From Psychrilyobacter piezotolerans (GTDB taxonomy: Bacteria > Fusobacteriota > Fusobacteriia > Fusobacteriales > Fusobacteriaceae), in NCBI RefSeq assembly GCF_003391055.1, contig NZ_QUAJ01000021.1, positions 1-64,000 on the forward strand: 64,000 nt of DNA, in the 5' to 3' direction. Shown here piece after piece: positions 56,534-64,000 of this stretch. Each line of letters starts with the position of its first letter. The stretch's first letter is position 1. The translations under genes were made by a program, and so were the position numbers. The notes below the pieces were generated by a model. That model did no database searches and was not told the DNA's origin. It saw only the letters and a list, made by a program, of their open reading frames with translations.

Positions 56534-57325
56534 TTGAAAAAGACAAATTATCACACACATCACTATAGGTGTAAGCATGCAGAAGGAGAAATAATAGACT
56601 ATGTGAACTTTGCTATAAAAACAGGGATAAATGAACTGGGAATGAGCTGTCATGTTCCCTATAAAGACGGCAGGTTGTCACATGACAGGATGGAGTATTC
56701 AGATCTTTTAAAATACTTTCAGGAGATAGATCAGGCAAAGGAAGTCTTTAAAGATTTTACCCTCCTGAAAGCCCTGGAGTGTGAATACTTTGAAGACTCC
56801 CATGATTATTATCTGGAATTAAAAGAAAAAACAGATTACCTCATATTAGGTCAGCATTACCTTTTTAAAGAGGGAGGAGAAATAGTCGGTTCTCTTGCTA
56901 TACTTAACAAAGAAAACCTATACCAATACAGGGACGATTTAATAAAAGGCATAAAAAGCGGAATCTTTGACTTTTTAGCTCATCCGGATTTATTTATGGC
57001 GAGGTATCCTGAGTGGGATAGTCACTGTAAAATAGTGACAGAGGATATCCTGGCCTCATGCAGAAAACATGATATGCCAATAGAGTATAATGCCAACGGT
57101 CTCAGATACGATACCAGAGACTATCCTAATAATAATTTTTGGGAGTATGTAGCGGATAATTACAGGGATATAAAAGTAATAGTTAACTCAGATACACATT
57201 CTCCAGAAGCTTTAGATGATGAATTCGTAAGTTTGGCTAAAAAGAGAGTAAAAGAAATGGGTCTTAACCATATAGAGCTGCTTCAGACTAGAAAAAAAAA
57301 GCAACGTGACGTTGCATCCAGATAG
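56534..57325 (+). CDS. PHP-family phosphatase (histidinol-phosphatase-like)
   Basis: A 263-residue PHP protein, similar in size and motifs to HisK (histidinol phosphatase): YHTHHYRCKHAEGE near the N-terminus, GMSCHVPYKDGRLSHDRM, ECEYFEDSHDYY, FLAHPDLFM and VIVNSDTHSPEAL supply the trinuclear metal site. No his genes are near, so another phosphoester is possible. TTG start after AAGGAGG. The last residues (KQRDVASR) come from the dispersed palindrome. Confidence 0.85.
   Translation: MKKTNYHTHHYRCKHAEGEIIDYVNFAIKTGINELGMSCHVPYKDGRLSHDRMEYSDLLKYFQEIDQAKEVFKDFTLLKALECEYFEDSHDYYLELKEKTDYLILGQHYLFKEGGEIVGSLAILNKENLYQYRDDLIKGIKSGIFDFLAHPDLFMARYPEWDSHCKIVTEDILASCRKHDMPIEYNANGLRYDTRDYPNNNFWEYVADNYRDIKVIVNSDTHSPEALDDEFVSLAKKRVKEMGLNHIELLQTRKKKQRDVASR
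57301..57319. repeat. palindromic repeat, copy 3 (GCAACGTGACGTTGCATCC)
   Basis: Perfect form of the element; it provides codons for QRDVAS at the end of the PHP phosphatase, as copy 1 does for the fusion glycosyltransferase. Confidence 0.85.
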
Positions 57326-57358
57326 GCATAATCTAGAGTTTTATAATTTTCTAGATAA

Positions 57359-57408
57359 TAAAAAAGCTATTTATTATACTTTTAAAGTATCATAAATAGC
57401 TTTTTTTA
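57359..57408. terminator. terminator after PHP phosphatase
   Basis: AAAAAAGCTATTTAT / ATAAATAGCTTTTTT arms with an inner TATACTT / AAAGTAT pairing; T-runs on both strands between convergent genes. Confidence 0.88.
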
Positions 57409-57450
57409 ATGTTGGTTCTTTATTTTTTTCACCACCGTAGATTCGCCTTC

Positions 57451-57520
57451 CCCCTCTCTTTACCCACATTTCAGATCTGCTCAGTTGAGCAGATTCTGAA
57501 TACTCGTGGATCGAGGGAGG
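57451..57520. repeat. 70-nt hairpin repeat, copy 1
   Basis: Outer arms CCTCTCTTTACCCAC and GTGGATCGAGGGAGG pair at 13 of 15 positions counting G-U, and inner arms ATCTGCTCA / TGAGCAGAT pair perfectly. Lies between the PHP phosphatase and the small membrane-protein gene. Confidence 0.85.
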
Positions 57521-57578
57521 ACTAAAGGGGGCGTTCTTGGGGTGAGTTTATCTGGAATTGATTTACTCAGTAAATATA

Positions 57579-58124
57579 CTATTTATTTATGTATTTTAGA
57601 AGTTTATCCTCTATTAGATTAGTTTCTTTAAGATTCTTTCGAAAACTTTCATCTTCTACTAAATCAACTAAAGCTTTTAGCAAAGCACTATGAAGCAAAA
57701 CATCTTTTTTTTCATATGATCTATTAATATACTCTATCGTTGTATTTATATTTGAAAGAATTTTAAATATTTCACTGAGTTTTTGTATTTCAACAGAATT
57801 TAAACCCGCTTTTTCTAATAAAATTAAATCCTTATATTTTATTTCATTATATTCTAATGGTAAAATAGTGGTGGTATTTTCTATAAGTTCTTTTCTTTTC
57901 GGCATAGACTCTATTATTGAGCTTATATCATTTAATTCTTGAATTAATGTAATAGCTAGTGTTCGAGTTTTTTTTTCTTCATTTTTTTCCCTAAAATGAT
58001 TTCCTATTGAAAAACTTAAAATAGAACCCAGAATTACAACTACCACTTTCAAAATAAGAGTTGAGTAAAACTTACTCTTTTTTATATCTTTAATTTCACC
58101 TTTTTCTTTATCTTTAACTTCCAT
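57579..58124 (-). CDS. unrecognised protein with one membrane anchor
   Basis: A 181-residue protein not recognised. A basic N-terminal segment (KEKGEIKDIKKSKFYS) is followed by one hydrophobic helix (LILKVVVVILGSILSFSIG, about 22-40) and a helical, charged remainder with possible coiled coil, probably cytoplasmic or periplasmic. ATG is 9 nt after AAAGGAGAG. It is bracketed by copies 1 and 2 of the hairpin repeat, which suggests that it moved as cargo. Very AT-rich. Confidence 0.65.
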   Translation of the reverse strand: MEVKDKEKGEIKDIKKSKFYSTLILKVVVVILGSILSFSIGNHFREKNEEKKTRTLAITLIQELNDISSIIESMPKRKELIENTTTILPLEYNEIKYKDLILLEKAGLNSVEIQKLSEIFKILSNINTTIEYINRSYEKKDVLLHSALLKALVDLVEDESFRKNLKETNLIEDKLLKYINK

Positions 58125-58244
58125 CTAAAACAACTCTCCTTTAAATATTCTCTGCATAATAGAATTAAAAATTTTCTTTACTTACACTAAACACTCTTCT
58201 ATTTTCTTCTTTTTTAATTATTTTTCTCACCACAGAATCTCCTC

Positions 58245-58315
58245 CCCCTCTCTTTACCCACATTTTAAAATCTACTCAATTGAGTAGATTTTGAATACTC
58301 GTGGATCGAGGGAGG
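58245..58315. repeat. 70-nt hairpin repeat, copy 2
   Basis: Same outer arms as copies 1 and 3; inner arms AAAATCTACTCA / TGAGTAGATTTT pair perfectly. The right flank AAACAAAGGAGGGAGTTC is shared with copy 3 only. Confidence 0.85.
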
Positions 58316-58357
58316 AAACAAAGGAGGGAGTTCCAATTATCCCCACAGTATCGATCT

Positions 58358-58424
58358 CCCCTCTCTTTACCCACCACAGAATCACTAATATTCTTGCTTT
58401 GTTACTACAACCTAAGAGGATAGA
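58358..58424. repeat. partial or degenerate hairpin repeat
   Basis: An intact left outer arm (CCCCTCTCTTTACCCAC, 58358-58374) followed by CACAGAATC, with only a weak right arm (GAGGATAGAGGG near 58407-58418). The 345-nt gap between the two cargo genes holds only this and copy 2. Confidence 0.5.
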
Positions 58425-58469
58425 GGGTTTTAGTGAGAGGATATTTTTGAATTGCAAGATTGAATTTTT

Positions 58470-59435
58470 TTATTCGTCTTTATCAAATTTTAATTTTGAC
58501 AATTGATTTGGATTAAGATATGAAATTAAACCTTCTATCCCATCCTTTTTTCTCTCTTTAAAATTTAACTCTTTCATTCTGTTAATAGGAGTTAAGTCAA
58601 TTATTTTATCAAAGAGCTGTTTTTTCATAATTTTTTTACCAAAACCTTCTGAGCTAAGTTTTACTATTCCTAAAAATTCCATATACCTTTTAAATGTTCT
58701 AAGGCTATAAATATTATTAAATTGATCTTCTCTTGTTTTAGTACAATTGTTTTTAGTTTTTAAAGGCAATAAAACCATGGGAAAGGCAAGTACTATTTTT
58801 TCAGAATAAAATGTTGTATCTCTCAAAGTATTTCCATATTTATTAATTAGGTAATATGTATACGAAGCAATTTCTCCTAGCCTCAATGATTCATCATATC
58901 CATCAAGATAACCCCAATTATATCCATTGGTAAAAGTCATCATGACTTCTCTAAAAAAAGCTCTTTTATCTCCCATAATTTTTTTTCCAATCATTGTCAA
59001 TGATAATATATTTTTTCTTATCTTTGTAAATTTACATATTTCTGATATGACCCTCGCAACTACTACACCCTCGCTATCCCATTCATTTCTTAAAGTAGAA
59101 ATCCCATCTTCTATTAACCCCTCTTTTATTTCATTATTATGATAAAGTTCTTTTACATATTTGGGAGGTAAATTTCCTATTTTAGTTAACCTTATTTCCC
59201 CTTCCTTTTTTAAAATTTCTAAATAATCATTTATCATTTTAAATATTGGAACTTCTAACATTATTTTTTCATCAATAGTTTCTTTTAATCTGACCATTCC
59301 ATTATCAAGAAAAGTATTATAGGTCATCATATTCACTATGTTTTTTTCCAATAAATCATATTCTTCAACTGGAATAATTCCTGGATCAATATTATTATAA
59401 TTTGATTTCTTTTTAAATTTGATTTTTCTTACCAA
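58470..59435 (-). CDS. unrecognised 321-residue protein
   Basis: Not confidently recognised; GEIRLTKIGNLPPKYVKELY near residue 75 distantly recalls proteins seen with plasmid-borne pRiA4b ORF-3-type genes, from memory only. Soluble, basic, mostly helical, without signal or membrane segments. TTG 59435 is chosen because AAGGAAGTGA, nearly the full anti-SD complement, lies 5 nt upstream; a longer frame would start inside hairpin repeat copy 3. Flanked by repeat copies 2 and 3 and following rqcH. Likely accessory. Confidence 0.65.
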   Translation of the reverse strand: MVRKIKFKKKSNYNNIDPGIIPVEEYDLLEKNIVNMMTYNTFLDNGMVRLKETIDEKIMLEVPIFKMINDYLEILKKEGEIRLTKIGNLPPKYVKELYHNNEIKEGLIEDGISTLRNEWDSEGVVVARVISEICKFTKIRKNILSLTMIGKKIMGDKRAFFREVMMTFTNGYNWGYLDGYDESLRLGEIASYTYYLINKYGNTLRDTTFYSEKIVLAFPMVLLPLKTKNNCTKTREDQFNNIYSLRTFKRYMEFLGIVKLSSEGFGKKIMKKQLFDKIIDLTPINRMKELNFKERKKDGIEGLISYLNPNQLSKLKFDKDE

Positions 59436-59482
59436 TGTGATCACTTCCTTTTTTCTTTTTTTCTCCTCAATAGTCTCATTTT

Positions 59483-59553
59483 CCCCTCTCTTTACCCACA
59501 TTTTAGAATCTACTCAATTGAGTAAATTCTGAATACTCGTGGATCGAGGGAGG
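59483..59553. repeat. 70-nt hairpin repeat, copy 3
   Basis: Inner arms AGAATCTACTCA / TGAGTAAATTCT; relative to copy 2 an A-T pair near the stem base is replaced by G-C. Its right flank ends only a few nucleotides before the rqcH stop codon. Confidence 0.85.
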
Positions 59554-59570
59554 AAACAAAGGAGGGAGTT

Positions 59571-61181
59571 CTATCCCTTCTTCACAAATACCGACTTCTC
59601 ATTGGAATAGATCACCAGTCCGGGTTTTGCTCCCTTTATTTTTTTCACATATTTTTTCAGACAGTAATCTATCCGGATGGTCTCTCCCTGCCCCACTTTG
59701 GAATGCTGGCTGGCAAGCTCCCCTACTTTATAGAGGGTTTCCTCGGATATCTCCTCCCCGTTGGTTTTCACTATGAGATGACTCCCGGGAACGTCTTTTG
59801 CATGAAACCAGAGGTCGTGCCTGTCTCCTATTTTAAATGTCACATATTCATTTTCTATATTATTTCTTCCGTAATATACCGTGAATCCGTCTATCTCCGC
59901 TGTAGGAGGTGTGATCTTGGCTATCTTTTTCTTCTTCTTTGTCTTGATTATCTTTTTAAGATACTTATTGGCTATGAGCTCCTCCTCAATCCCTTCCAGG
60001 GTTTTCTTGTCCTGGGCGTGGTTTATAAAAGATAAAATAGATTCTAAATATATGATCTCGGATTTTATAGTCTCCAGCCTTTCAACGCTATGCTGGTATC
60101 CCCTTTTATGCTTGTTGTAGAGGTTATAGTAATTATCCAAATTTTCATTGGAACTCTTTTGAGGATTTAAAGCTATCTCTATATTGCAATTTTCATAAAA
60201 ATCATAGAGGGTAACACTCTTTTCATATCCTTTCAATGAATACAGGTTGGCTGCCAGGATATCTCCTATTTTTTTATATTTTTCATAGGTGGAATATTTT
60301 TCTATATCCCTGTTTATATTTTTTATAGTTTTTTTATTTTTTTTCAGTTCCTTCTCTGCTACCTTAGCCAGAGTTCTTTTCTGATTGTTGAATTGTTCCG
60401 AATTTAATGTCTCCAATATATAGGTATCTATCATCCCGTTGATCGATTCAAATTTCACCTCTTCATACCCCGCTAAAGGAAGGTTAACTATGGTCCCGTA
60501 CTTGATAATTCCATTTTCTTTATAGAGGGTAGGAGATGCAGACTCATTTATAAGTTCATAAAATTTACTGTAATCGGTCATATATTTGGCAGTGAGTTTT
60601 CCCATCCCATCTATATTTTGAATCAGTGTATTTTCAGCCAGATAATTGTCAAATTCCTCCTTGGATACGTCTTCAGGAGATGTTTTTTCGGTAATGATCG
60701 GGAATTGATATCTGGCTCCTCCCATGAGGAGTCTCAACTTATTTTCCTCTATGGAAAACTTTTTCAACAGGTCTAAGATCATCCAGTCATCATCCACCAA
60801 AATAATATTACTGTGTTTTCCCATAATTTCAACGATCAATTTAACTTTCTGTTTTACCCCTAATTCGTTGACCTTTTCAAAGGACAGAAGTAATATCCTG
60901 TCATTTTTATACTGCTCTACCCCTGTTAAAATTGCACCTACCAGATATTTTCTGAGGGACAGGGAAAAACTCATAGGTTTATCGGGAGCCACCTCTTTTT
61001 TTGTGGCTATATAACATATAGGCAGATTAGGAGTAGCTGAGACATATAAGTTTAGTTTTCCTAAAAATACGGATAAGCTCAGTGGTGAATATTGAAATAT
61101 TTTAGTTACCTTTCTGCCTTTTAACGTTTCATCTAACTCATCTTTTAATTTACTCAGGGATATCCCGTCTATATATAACAT
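59571..61181 (-). CDS. rqcH: NFACT family ribosome quality-control protein
   Basis: A 536-residue protein of the NFACT (FbpA/Rqc2) family: NFACT-N domain with LYIDGISLSKLKDEL and LGKLNLYVSATPN, a central coiled coil (about 260-390), and the NFACT-R domain with YYGRNNIENEYVTFKIG and DLWFHAKDVPGSHLIVKT. Bacterial members add alanine tails to stalled nascent chains on 50S subunits; older annotations call them fibronectin-binding. ATG 61181 is 9 nt after AGGAG; a GTG 9 nt earlier abuts it. The cargo genes and repeats lie directly downstream. Confidence 0.92.
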   Translation of the reverse strand: MLYIDGISLSKLKDELDETLKGRKVTKIFQYSPLSLSVFLGKLNLYVSATPNLPICYIATKKEVAPDKPMSFSLSLRKYLVGAILTGVEQYKNDRILLLSFEKVNELGVKQKVKLIVEIMGKHSNIILVDDDWMILDLLKKFSIEENKLRLLMGGARYQFPIITEKTSPEDVSKEEFDNYLAENTLIQNIDGMGKLTAKYMTDYSKFYELINESASPTLYKENGIIKYGTIVNLPLAGYEEVKFESINGMIDTYILETLNSEQFNNQKRTLAKVAEKELKKNKKTIKNINRDIEKYSTYEKYKKIGDILAANLYSLKGYEKSVTLYDFYENCNIEIALNPQKSSNENLDNYYNLYNKHKRGYQHSVERLETIKSEIIYLESILSFINHAQDKKTLEGIEEELIANKYLKKIIKTKKKKKIAKITPPTAEIDGFTVYYGRNNIENEYVTFKIGDRHDLWFHAKDVPGSHLIVKTNGEEISEETLYKVGELASQHSKVGQGETIRIDYCLKKYVKKIKGAKPGLVIYSNEKSVFVKKG

Positions 61182-61207
61182 AATTCTCACTCCTTTTTTC
61201 GCAATAT

Positions 61208-61260
61208 CCTATGTTTACAAAGTAAACTAATAGTATATTGGTGATCCCCTTTACGGGTGT
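61208..61260 (+). repeat. 51-nt structured repeat, copy 2
   Basis: CTATGTTTACAAAGTAAAC with hairpin arms GTTTAC / GTAAAC, then TAATAGT and TTGGTGATCCCC; aligns along its whole length with 34634-34684 and with the reverse of 44940-44990. Confidence 0.75.
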
Positions 61261-61592
61261 TTTTTCCCTCTAATTTTTTAAAATTCTAATGTTTGCAAGC
61301 TATAAGAATAATTAATAACCCCTAACCTTCACAAAATTAAAATATTTTTCATTCACTAACTGCACATATCTAGACTAAAAATAAACTATAGAACACGGAT
61401 GACGCGGATCTAATAGATTATCATAGATCTCTTCTTTTAGGTTTTAAAACCTAAAAATTTAAACTATCTGCGGTAATCTGTATTTTATCTGTGTATGCTG
61501 CAAGCATCAGCGTTCTATTTTTTCTGGGTTAATGTGTCTATTGGCGGTTCAGTATTTTTGGTGTTAATTGGTGGCTAAATTTTTATTCTATC

Positions 61593-61625
61593 AAAAATAG
61601 GAGGAAGGTTTCCCCTCCCTCCTAA
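61593..61625 (-). terminator. terminator after MarR-FeoA gene
   Basis: AGGAGGGAGG / CCTTCCTCCT stem with T-run on the minus strand, right after the gene. Confidence 0.78.
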
Positions 61626-61635
61626 TATTATTTTC

Positions 61636-62304
61636 TTATATATCTTTTTTTACTACTACTAAGTTTTTAGCATCTATGGTATTTATCTCTACCACTTCAC
61701 CATCGGGAGTTTTTATAGCAATTACCCTGTGGGAATTAGATATTATTTTCAACTCTGTATATAATTTTATACCCATCCCGGCAAAGAAATTTTTAATCAC
61801 AGGAGTTCCTTTGACATCTAAAACACTTACAGAATCCCCCTCTAAGAAATTAGTGATAACATCTGGTTTGAAAAATTCCACCTGGTTTTTAAGATTTTCC
61901 AATATTTGATTAAATACTGTAGTAAATATTTCTAAATTTTCAGTTTCTATATTCTTTGTAATACTCGAAATTATCATTTTATGAAAGTTATTGTGATAAG
62001 TAAGTGCATCCTCACCTTTTTTCGATAGGGAAACAAAAACTTTTCTCCTGTCATTGTCCGATCTTTTTCTGGTTATAAATCCCTTATTGGACAATTTATT
62101 GATGGCAACTGTAGCAGTTCCCATGGTAATACCTAATTTATCCGATAAATTATTCATAGATAATGAGTGGTTCCCGATAGCCTCTATAACATGAAGCTCT
62201 GTGGTAGTCAAACATTTGATCCCTTGTTTAAGTGCTAGTGATTCCGTTTCATAAAAAAGCTTAGTGAAATCTTCTATTACCGTATTAACTCTTTCTAAAG
62301 ACAT
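61636..62304 (-). CDS. MarR-type regulator with C-terminal FeoA-like domain
   Basis: A 222-residue regulator. Residues 1-140 are a MarR winged helix (LSMNNLSDKLGITMGTATVAINKLSNKGFI recognition region, wing RSDNDRRKVFVSLS). Residues 150-222 (NFLEGDSVSVLDVKG, FFAGMGIKLYTELKII, VEINTIDAKNLVVV) match the SH3-like FeoA fold used in iron and manganese repressors such as DtxR/MntR. A MarR-FeoA pairing suggests metal or redox sensing. It lies 9 nt after rpe in the rsgA-rpe unit. ATG at 62304. Confidence 0.82.
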   Translation of the reverse strand: MSLERVNTVIEDFTKLFYETESLALKQGIKCLTTTELHVIEAIGNHSLSMNNLSDKLGITMGTATVAINKLSNKGFITRKRSDNDRRKVFVSLSKKGEDALTYHNNFHKMIISSITKNIETENLEIFTTVFNQILENLKNQVEFFKPDVITNFLEGDSVSVLDVKGTPVIKNFFAGMGIKLYTELKIISNSHRVIAIKTPDGEVVEINTIDAKNLVVVKKDI

Positions 62305-62313
62305 CTGGCCTCC

Positions 62314-62949
62314 TTAACCTTTTAATTTTTCTATTTGTTCCTTGTAATCCCCGCCAAATACGAAAGATCCGGCTACAAATATATTTGCCCCGGCTTCTAT
62401 ACAAGGTTTAATTGTAGTATCTGTAATACCACCATCTATCTGAATATCTACCGTAGGAGAGATCTCTCTCACTTCTTTTATCTTTTTTATAGTAGAAGGT
62501 ATAAATTTTTGTCCTCCAAACCCAGGGTTAACAGACATAAGTAATACCATATCCAGTTCATCTATTACATATTTTAAATTTTCTACAGGGGTAGCTGGAT
62601 TCAATGAAACTCCGGCTTTTAGACCAAGATTTTTTATTTGCTGGATAACTCTATGAAGGTGAGTTGTTGATTCAGCATGAACTACTATCATGTCTGCTCC
62701 GGCTTTGGCAAAATCTTCAATATATCTTTCAGGTGCGTCTATCATCAAATGTACATCAAAAATTAAATCCGTTTTATCTCTAATCGATTTCATAATTGGA
62801 ACTCCAAATGAGATATTTGGAACAAAATTCCCATCCATAACATCAATATGGATCATATCCGCTCCGGCTTTTGTTATATCTATTATTTCATCTCCTAATT
62901 TACTAAAATCAGCTGATAGGATTGAAGGTGCAATTTTAATTGTATTCAT
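62314..62949 (-). CDS. rpe: ribulose-phosphate 3-epimerase
   Basis: A 211-residue TIM-barrel enzyme of the pentose phosphate pathway interconverting ribulose 5-phosphate and xylulose 5-phosphate. Motifs: [22 protein letters not shown] (metal His/Asp), [18 protein letters not shown] and QIDGGI, with phosphate-binding GSFVFGG at the end. GGAGTGAACC precedes the ATG. It follows rsgA by 57 nt, the usual order. Confidence 0.96.
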   Translation of the reverse strand: MNTIKIAPSILSADFSKLGDEIIDITKAGADMIHIDVMDGNFVPNISFGVPIMKSIRDKTDLIFDVHLMIDAPERYIEDFAKAGADMIVVHAESTTHLHRVIQQIKNLGLKAGVSLNPATPVENLKYVIDELDMVLLMSVNPGFGGQKFIPSTIKKIKEVREISPTVDIQIDGGITDTTIKPCIEAGANIFVAGSFVFGGDYKEQIEKLKG

Positions 62950-63006
62950 TTTTATGGTTCACTCCTTAAAATTAATTTGACTATAAAATAATTATATCAT
63001 ACTTCA

Positions 63007-63882
63007 CTAATATTTATTCCATCTTTCTTCACTATAAAATTTATAACACCACAGGTAAAAATCATATCTGCTCTGGCTGATCCCATGATTAAGTTCATTT
63101 TTTATCCCGCATTCAGGTTCGTTTATATGGATACAGTTGCTGTATTTACAGTTTCTATACTCATTAAATTCTGTAAATAAGCCGGCCAGCTCATCCACAG
63201 TTTTTATTGGTGGCAGTTCTATGGAAGAAAACCCAGGTGTATCAATTACCCATCCGCCATTTTCCATTGGCAGAAGCGTTGTCCCCTTGGTAGTATGTTT
63301 TCCCCTTGAATGCTTCCTACTCGTCTCTCCAATCTCCAAGACCTTTTCTTCCTGGAGCATATTAAGGAGCGATGATTTTCCTGCCCCGGATGGTCCTCCA
63401 AATGCAGTTATTTTATCTTTTATATAATCTTTTACCTTTTCTACCCCAATATTTTCATAGGTTGAAATATAAAATACTTCTATATCCAATCCCTTTAAAA
63501 AATCCAGTTGTCCTTTTAATTCTTTCAACCCTTCCTCATCCAGGAGCTCGATCTTGTTGATAACCGCTACCGGTTTGATCTTATAATAAAAAGCATTGAG
63601 TAACAATATATTAAATCTTCCAATGTCAAATTTTGGATCTAATGCTGAAAATTGAATAACCAGATAATCTATATTTGAAACCAGGGGTCTGTGGATGATA
63701 TTTTGTCTGGGATATACCTTTGTGATAAACCCATCTTCACCAAATTCTACCAGATCTCCTGTAACACAGTTGTCTTTATTGTTTTTTTTCTTTAGTATCC
63801 CTCTTAACCTGCATTCATAAGTAGTTTCTTCCACTTGAACGTAATAAAATCCTTTTATTTTCGTAATAACTCTACCTTTGAT
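63007..63882 (-). CDS. rsgA: ribosome small subunit-dependent GTPase A
   Basis: A circularly permuted GTPase assisting 30S maturation. Domain order: OB fold (residues 1-70), G4 NKIE, G1 GPSGAGKSS, G3 DTPG, then a zinc knuckle (CKYSNCIHINEPEC). The OB fold reads KGRVITKIKGFYYVQV from codon ATC at 63882-63880, 7 nt after AGGAGG. The first canonical codon, GTG 63834, lacks a ribosome site and would delete the first OB strands. I therefore place the start at ATC (ATT just before is an alternative); total 291 residues. Confidence 0.85.
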   Translation of the reverse strand: MKGRVITKIKGFYYVQVEETTYECRLRGILKKKNNKDNCVTGDLVEFGEDGFITKVYPRQNIIHRPLVSNIDYLVIQFSALDPKFDIGRFNILLLNAFYYKIKPVAVINKIELLDEEGLKELKGQLDFLKGLDIEVFYISTYENIGVEKVKDYIKDKITAFGGPSGAGKSSLLNMLQEEKVLEIGETSRKHSRGKHTTKGTTLLPMENGGWVIDTPGFSSIELPPIKTVDELAGLFTEFNEYRNCKYSNCIHINEPECGIKNELNHGISQSRYDFYLWCYKFYSEERWNKY

Positions 63883-63884
63883 AA

Positions 63885-64000
63885 TTATTCCTCCTCACTC
63901 TGAGCTGTAACTGTAATATTTATAATCGAACCTGCTAAAACATCTTTTCCAGCAGGATAACTAACATCAATAATCGTATCTTCAGGAAAATCATTCCTAT
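63885..64000 (-). CDS. C-terminal end of a PASTA-domain protein, probably a Ser/Thr kinase (partial)
   Basis: Only the last 37 codons are in the window, ending SYPAGKDVLAGSIINITVTA followed by QSEEE and stop. The PAGKxVxxGSxI pattern is a PASTA repeat, which binds peptidoglycan fragments or penicillin-type ligands. A PASTA kinase or PASTA protein directly before rsgA-rpe is common in Firmicutes and Fusobacteria. It ends 2 nt before the rsgA start. Confidence 0.75.
   Translation of the reverse strand, partial: RNDFPEDTIIDVSYPAGKDVLAGSIINITVTAQSEEE

Larger units (their letters stand above)
61191..61635. other. gene-free 445-nt interval of repeats
   Basis: Contains the 51-nt structured repeat copy 2 (61208-61260), the shared word TAGAACACGGATG at 61389, and phrases such as TATCTGCGGTAATCTG. 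It must also hold the rqcH promoter. No gene seen. Confidence 0.65.

Noticed and set aside
58272-58457. 61-codon frame between the two cargo genes
   Set aside because: Most of it is hairpin-repeat sequence; no start signal.
57451-59553. Integron attC sites with gene cassettes
   Set aside because: The hairpins have imperfect arms like attC, but no GTTRRRY / RYYYAAC core sites and no integrase are visible.
1-64000. CRISPR arrays, tRNA or rRNA genes
   Set aside because: No regularly spaced direct repeats, cloverleaf-like GGTTCGAATCC cores or rRNA segments were seen on either strand.

Overview
The window looks like a chromosomal segment of a low-GC, diderm anaerobe of the phylum Fusobacteriota. 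A marine or environmental genus near Psychrilyobacter, Ilyobacter or Propionigenium is my guess, not something the sequence proves. The reasons are AT-rich DNA with very AT-rich spacers, a Gram-negative envelope set (LpxD, Skp/OmpH, BamA, TamB) next to Firmicute-like gene orders (PASTA protein - rsgA - rpe), a FplA-like patatin autotransporter, and a DHH-CBS-CCA nucleotidyltransferase fusion. No rRNA, tRNA, CRISPR array or intact transposase was seen.

Layout. 1-3 kb: isoaspartyl dipeptidase and a YfcC-type carrier. 3-10 kb: MATE exporter, flavin oxidoreductase, pilin-like protein, thiol peroxidase, and a MarR-YhdT-PanF operon. 10-23 kb: one long leftward gene string (trkH-trkA-mnmG-rsmG-tamB-bamA-skp-lpxD) that joins potassium uptake, tRNA/rRNA modification and outer-membrane assembly and ends in a strong terminator. 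23-27 kb: PepT, HutD-like protein, EamA transporter and an EI24 protein. 27-31 kb: a small accessory region with a broken DUF4365 gene, a possible insertion-sequence scrap and a large PHP-ATPase (TrlF-type) protein. 31-34 kb: glycosyltransferase-deacetylase fusion, nitroreductase, DUF305 lipoprotein. 35-40 kb: a five-gene LolCDE/LolA-like envelope export operon with its own barrel protein. 40-45 kb: FplA-like phospholipase and the DHH-CBS-CCA enzyme. 45-48 kb: a TrpXYZ-like ABC transporter behind a consensus promoter, a 28-residue leader peptide with tandem Trp codons and a terminator, which looks like a transcription attenuator. 48-52 kb: DUF3943 protein, small barrel protein, polyferredoxin, YibE/F protein. 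52-57 kb: pnp with a perfect 15-bp leader stem, MFS transporter, PHP phosphatase. 57-61 kb: two unrecognised genes separated and bounded by a 70-nt hairpin repeat, downstream of rqcH. 61-64 kb: PASTA protein (partial) - rsgA - rpe - MarR/FeoA regulator.

The spacers carry several dispersed repeat families: the 70-nt hairpin with covarying bases, a palindrome GCAACGTGACGTTGC that supplies the C-terminal codons of two proteins, a 51-nt structured repeat, and repeat mosaics around 34.2, 47.9, 54.6 and 61.4 kb. The most interesting items are the putative Trp-leader attenuator, the hairpin repeats around unknown cargo genes, a MarR-FeoA fusion regulator, and rsgA apparently starting at a non-canonical ATC codon. 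All functional calls rest on reading the sequence and remembered family features; no database search was run.
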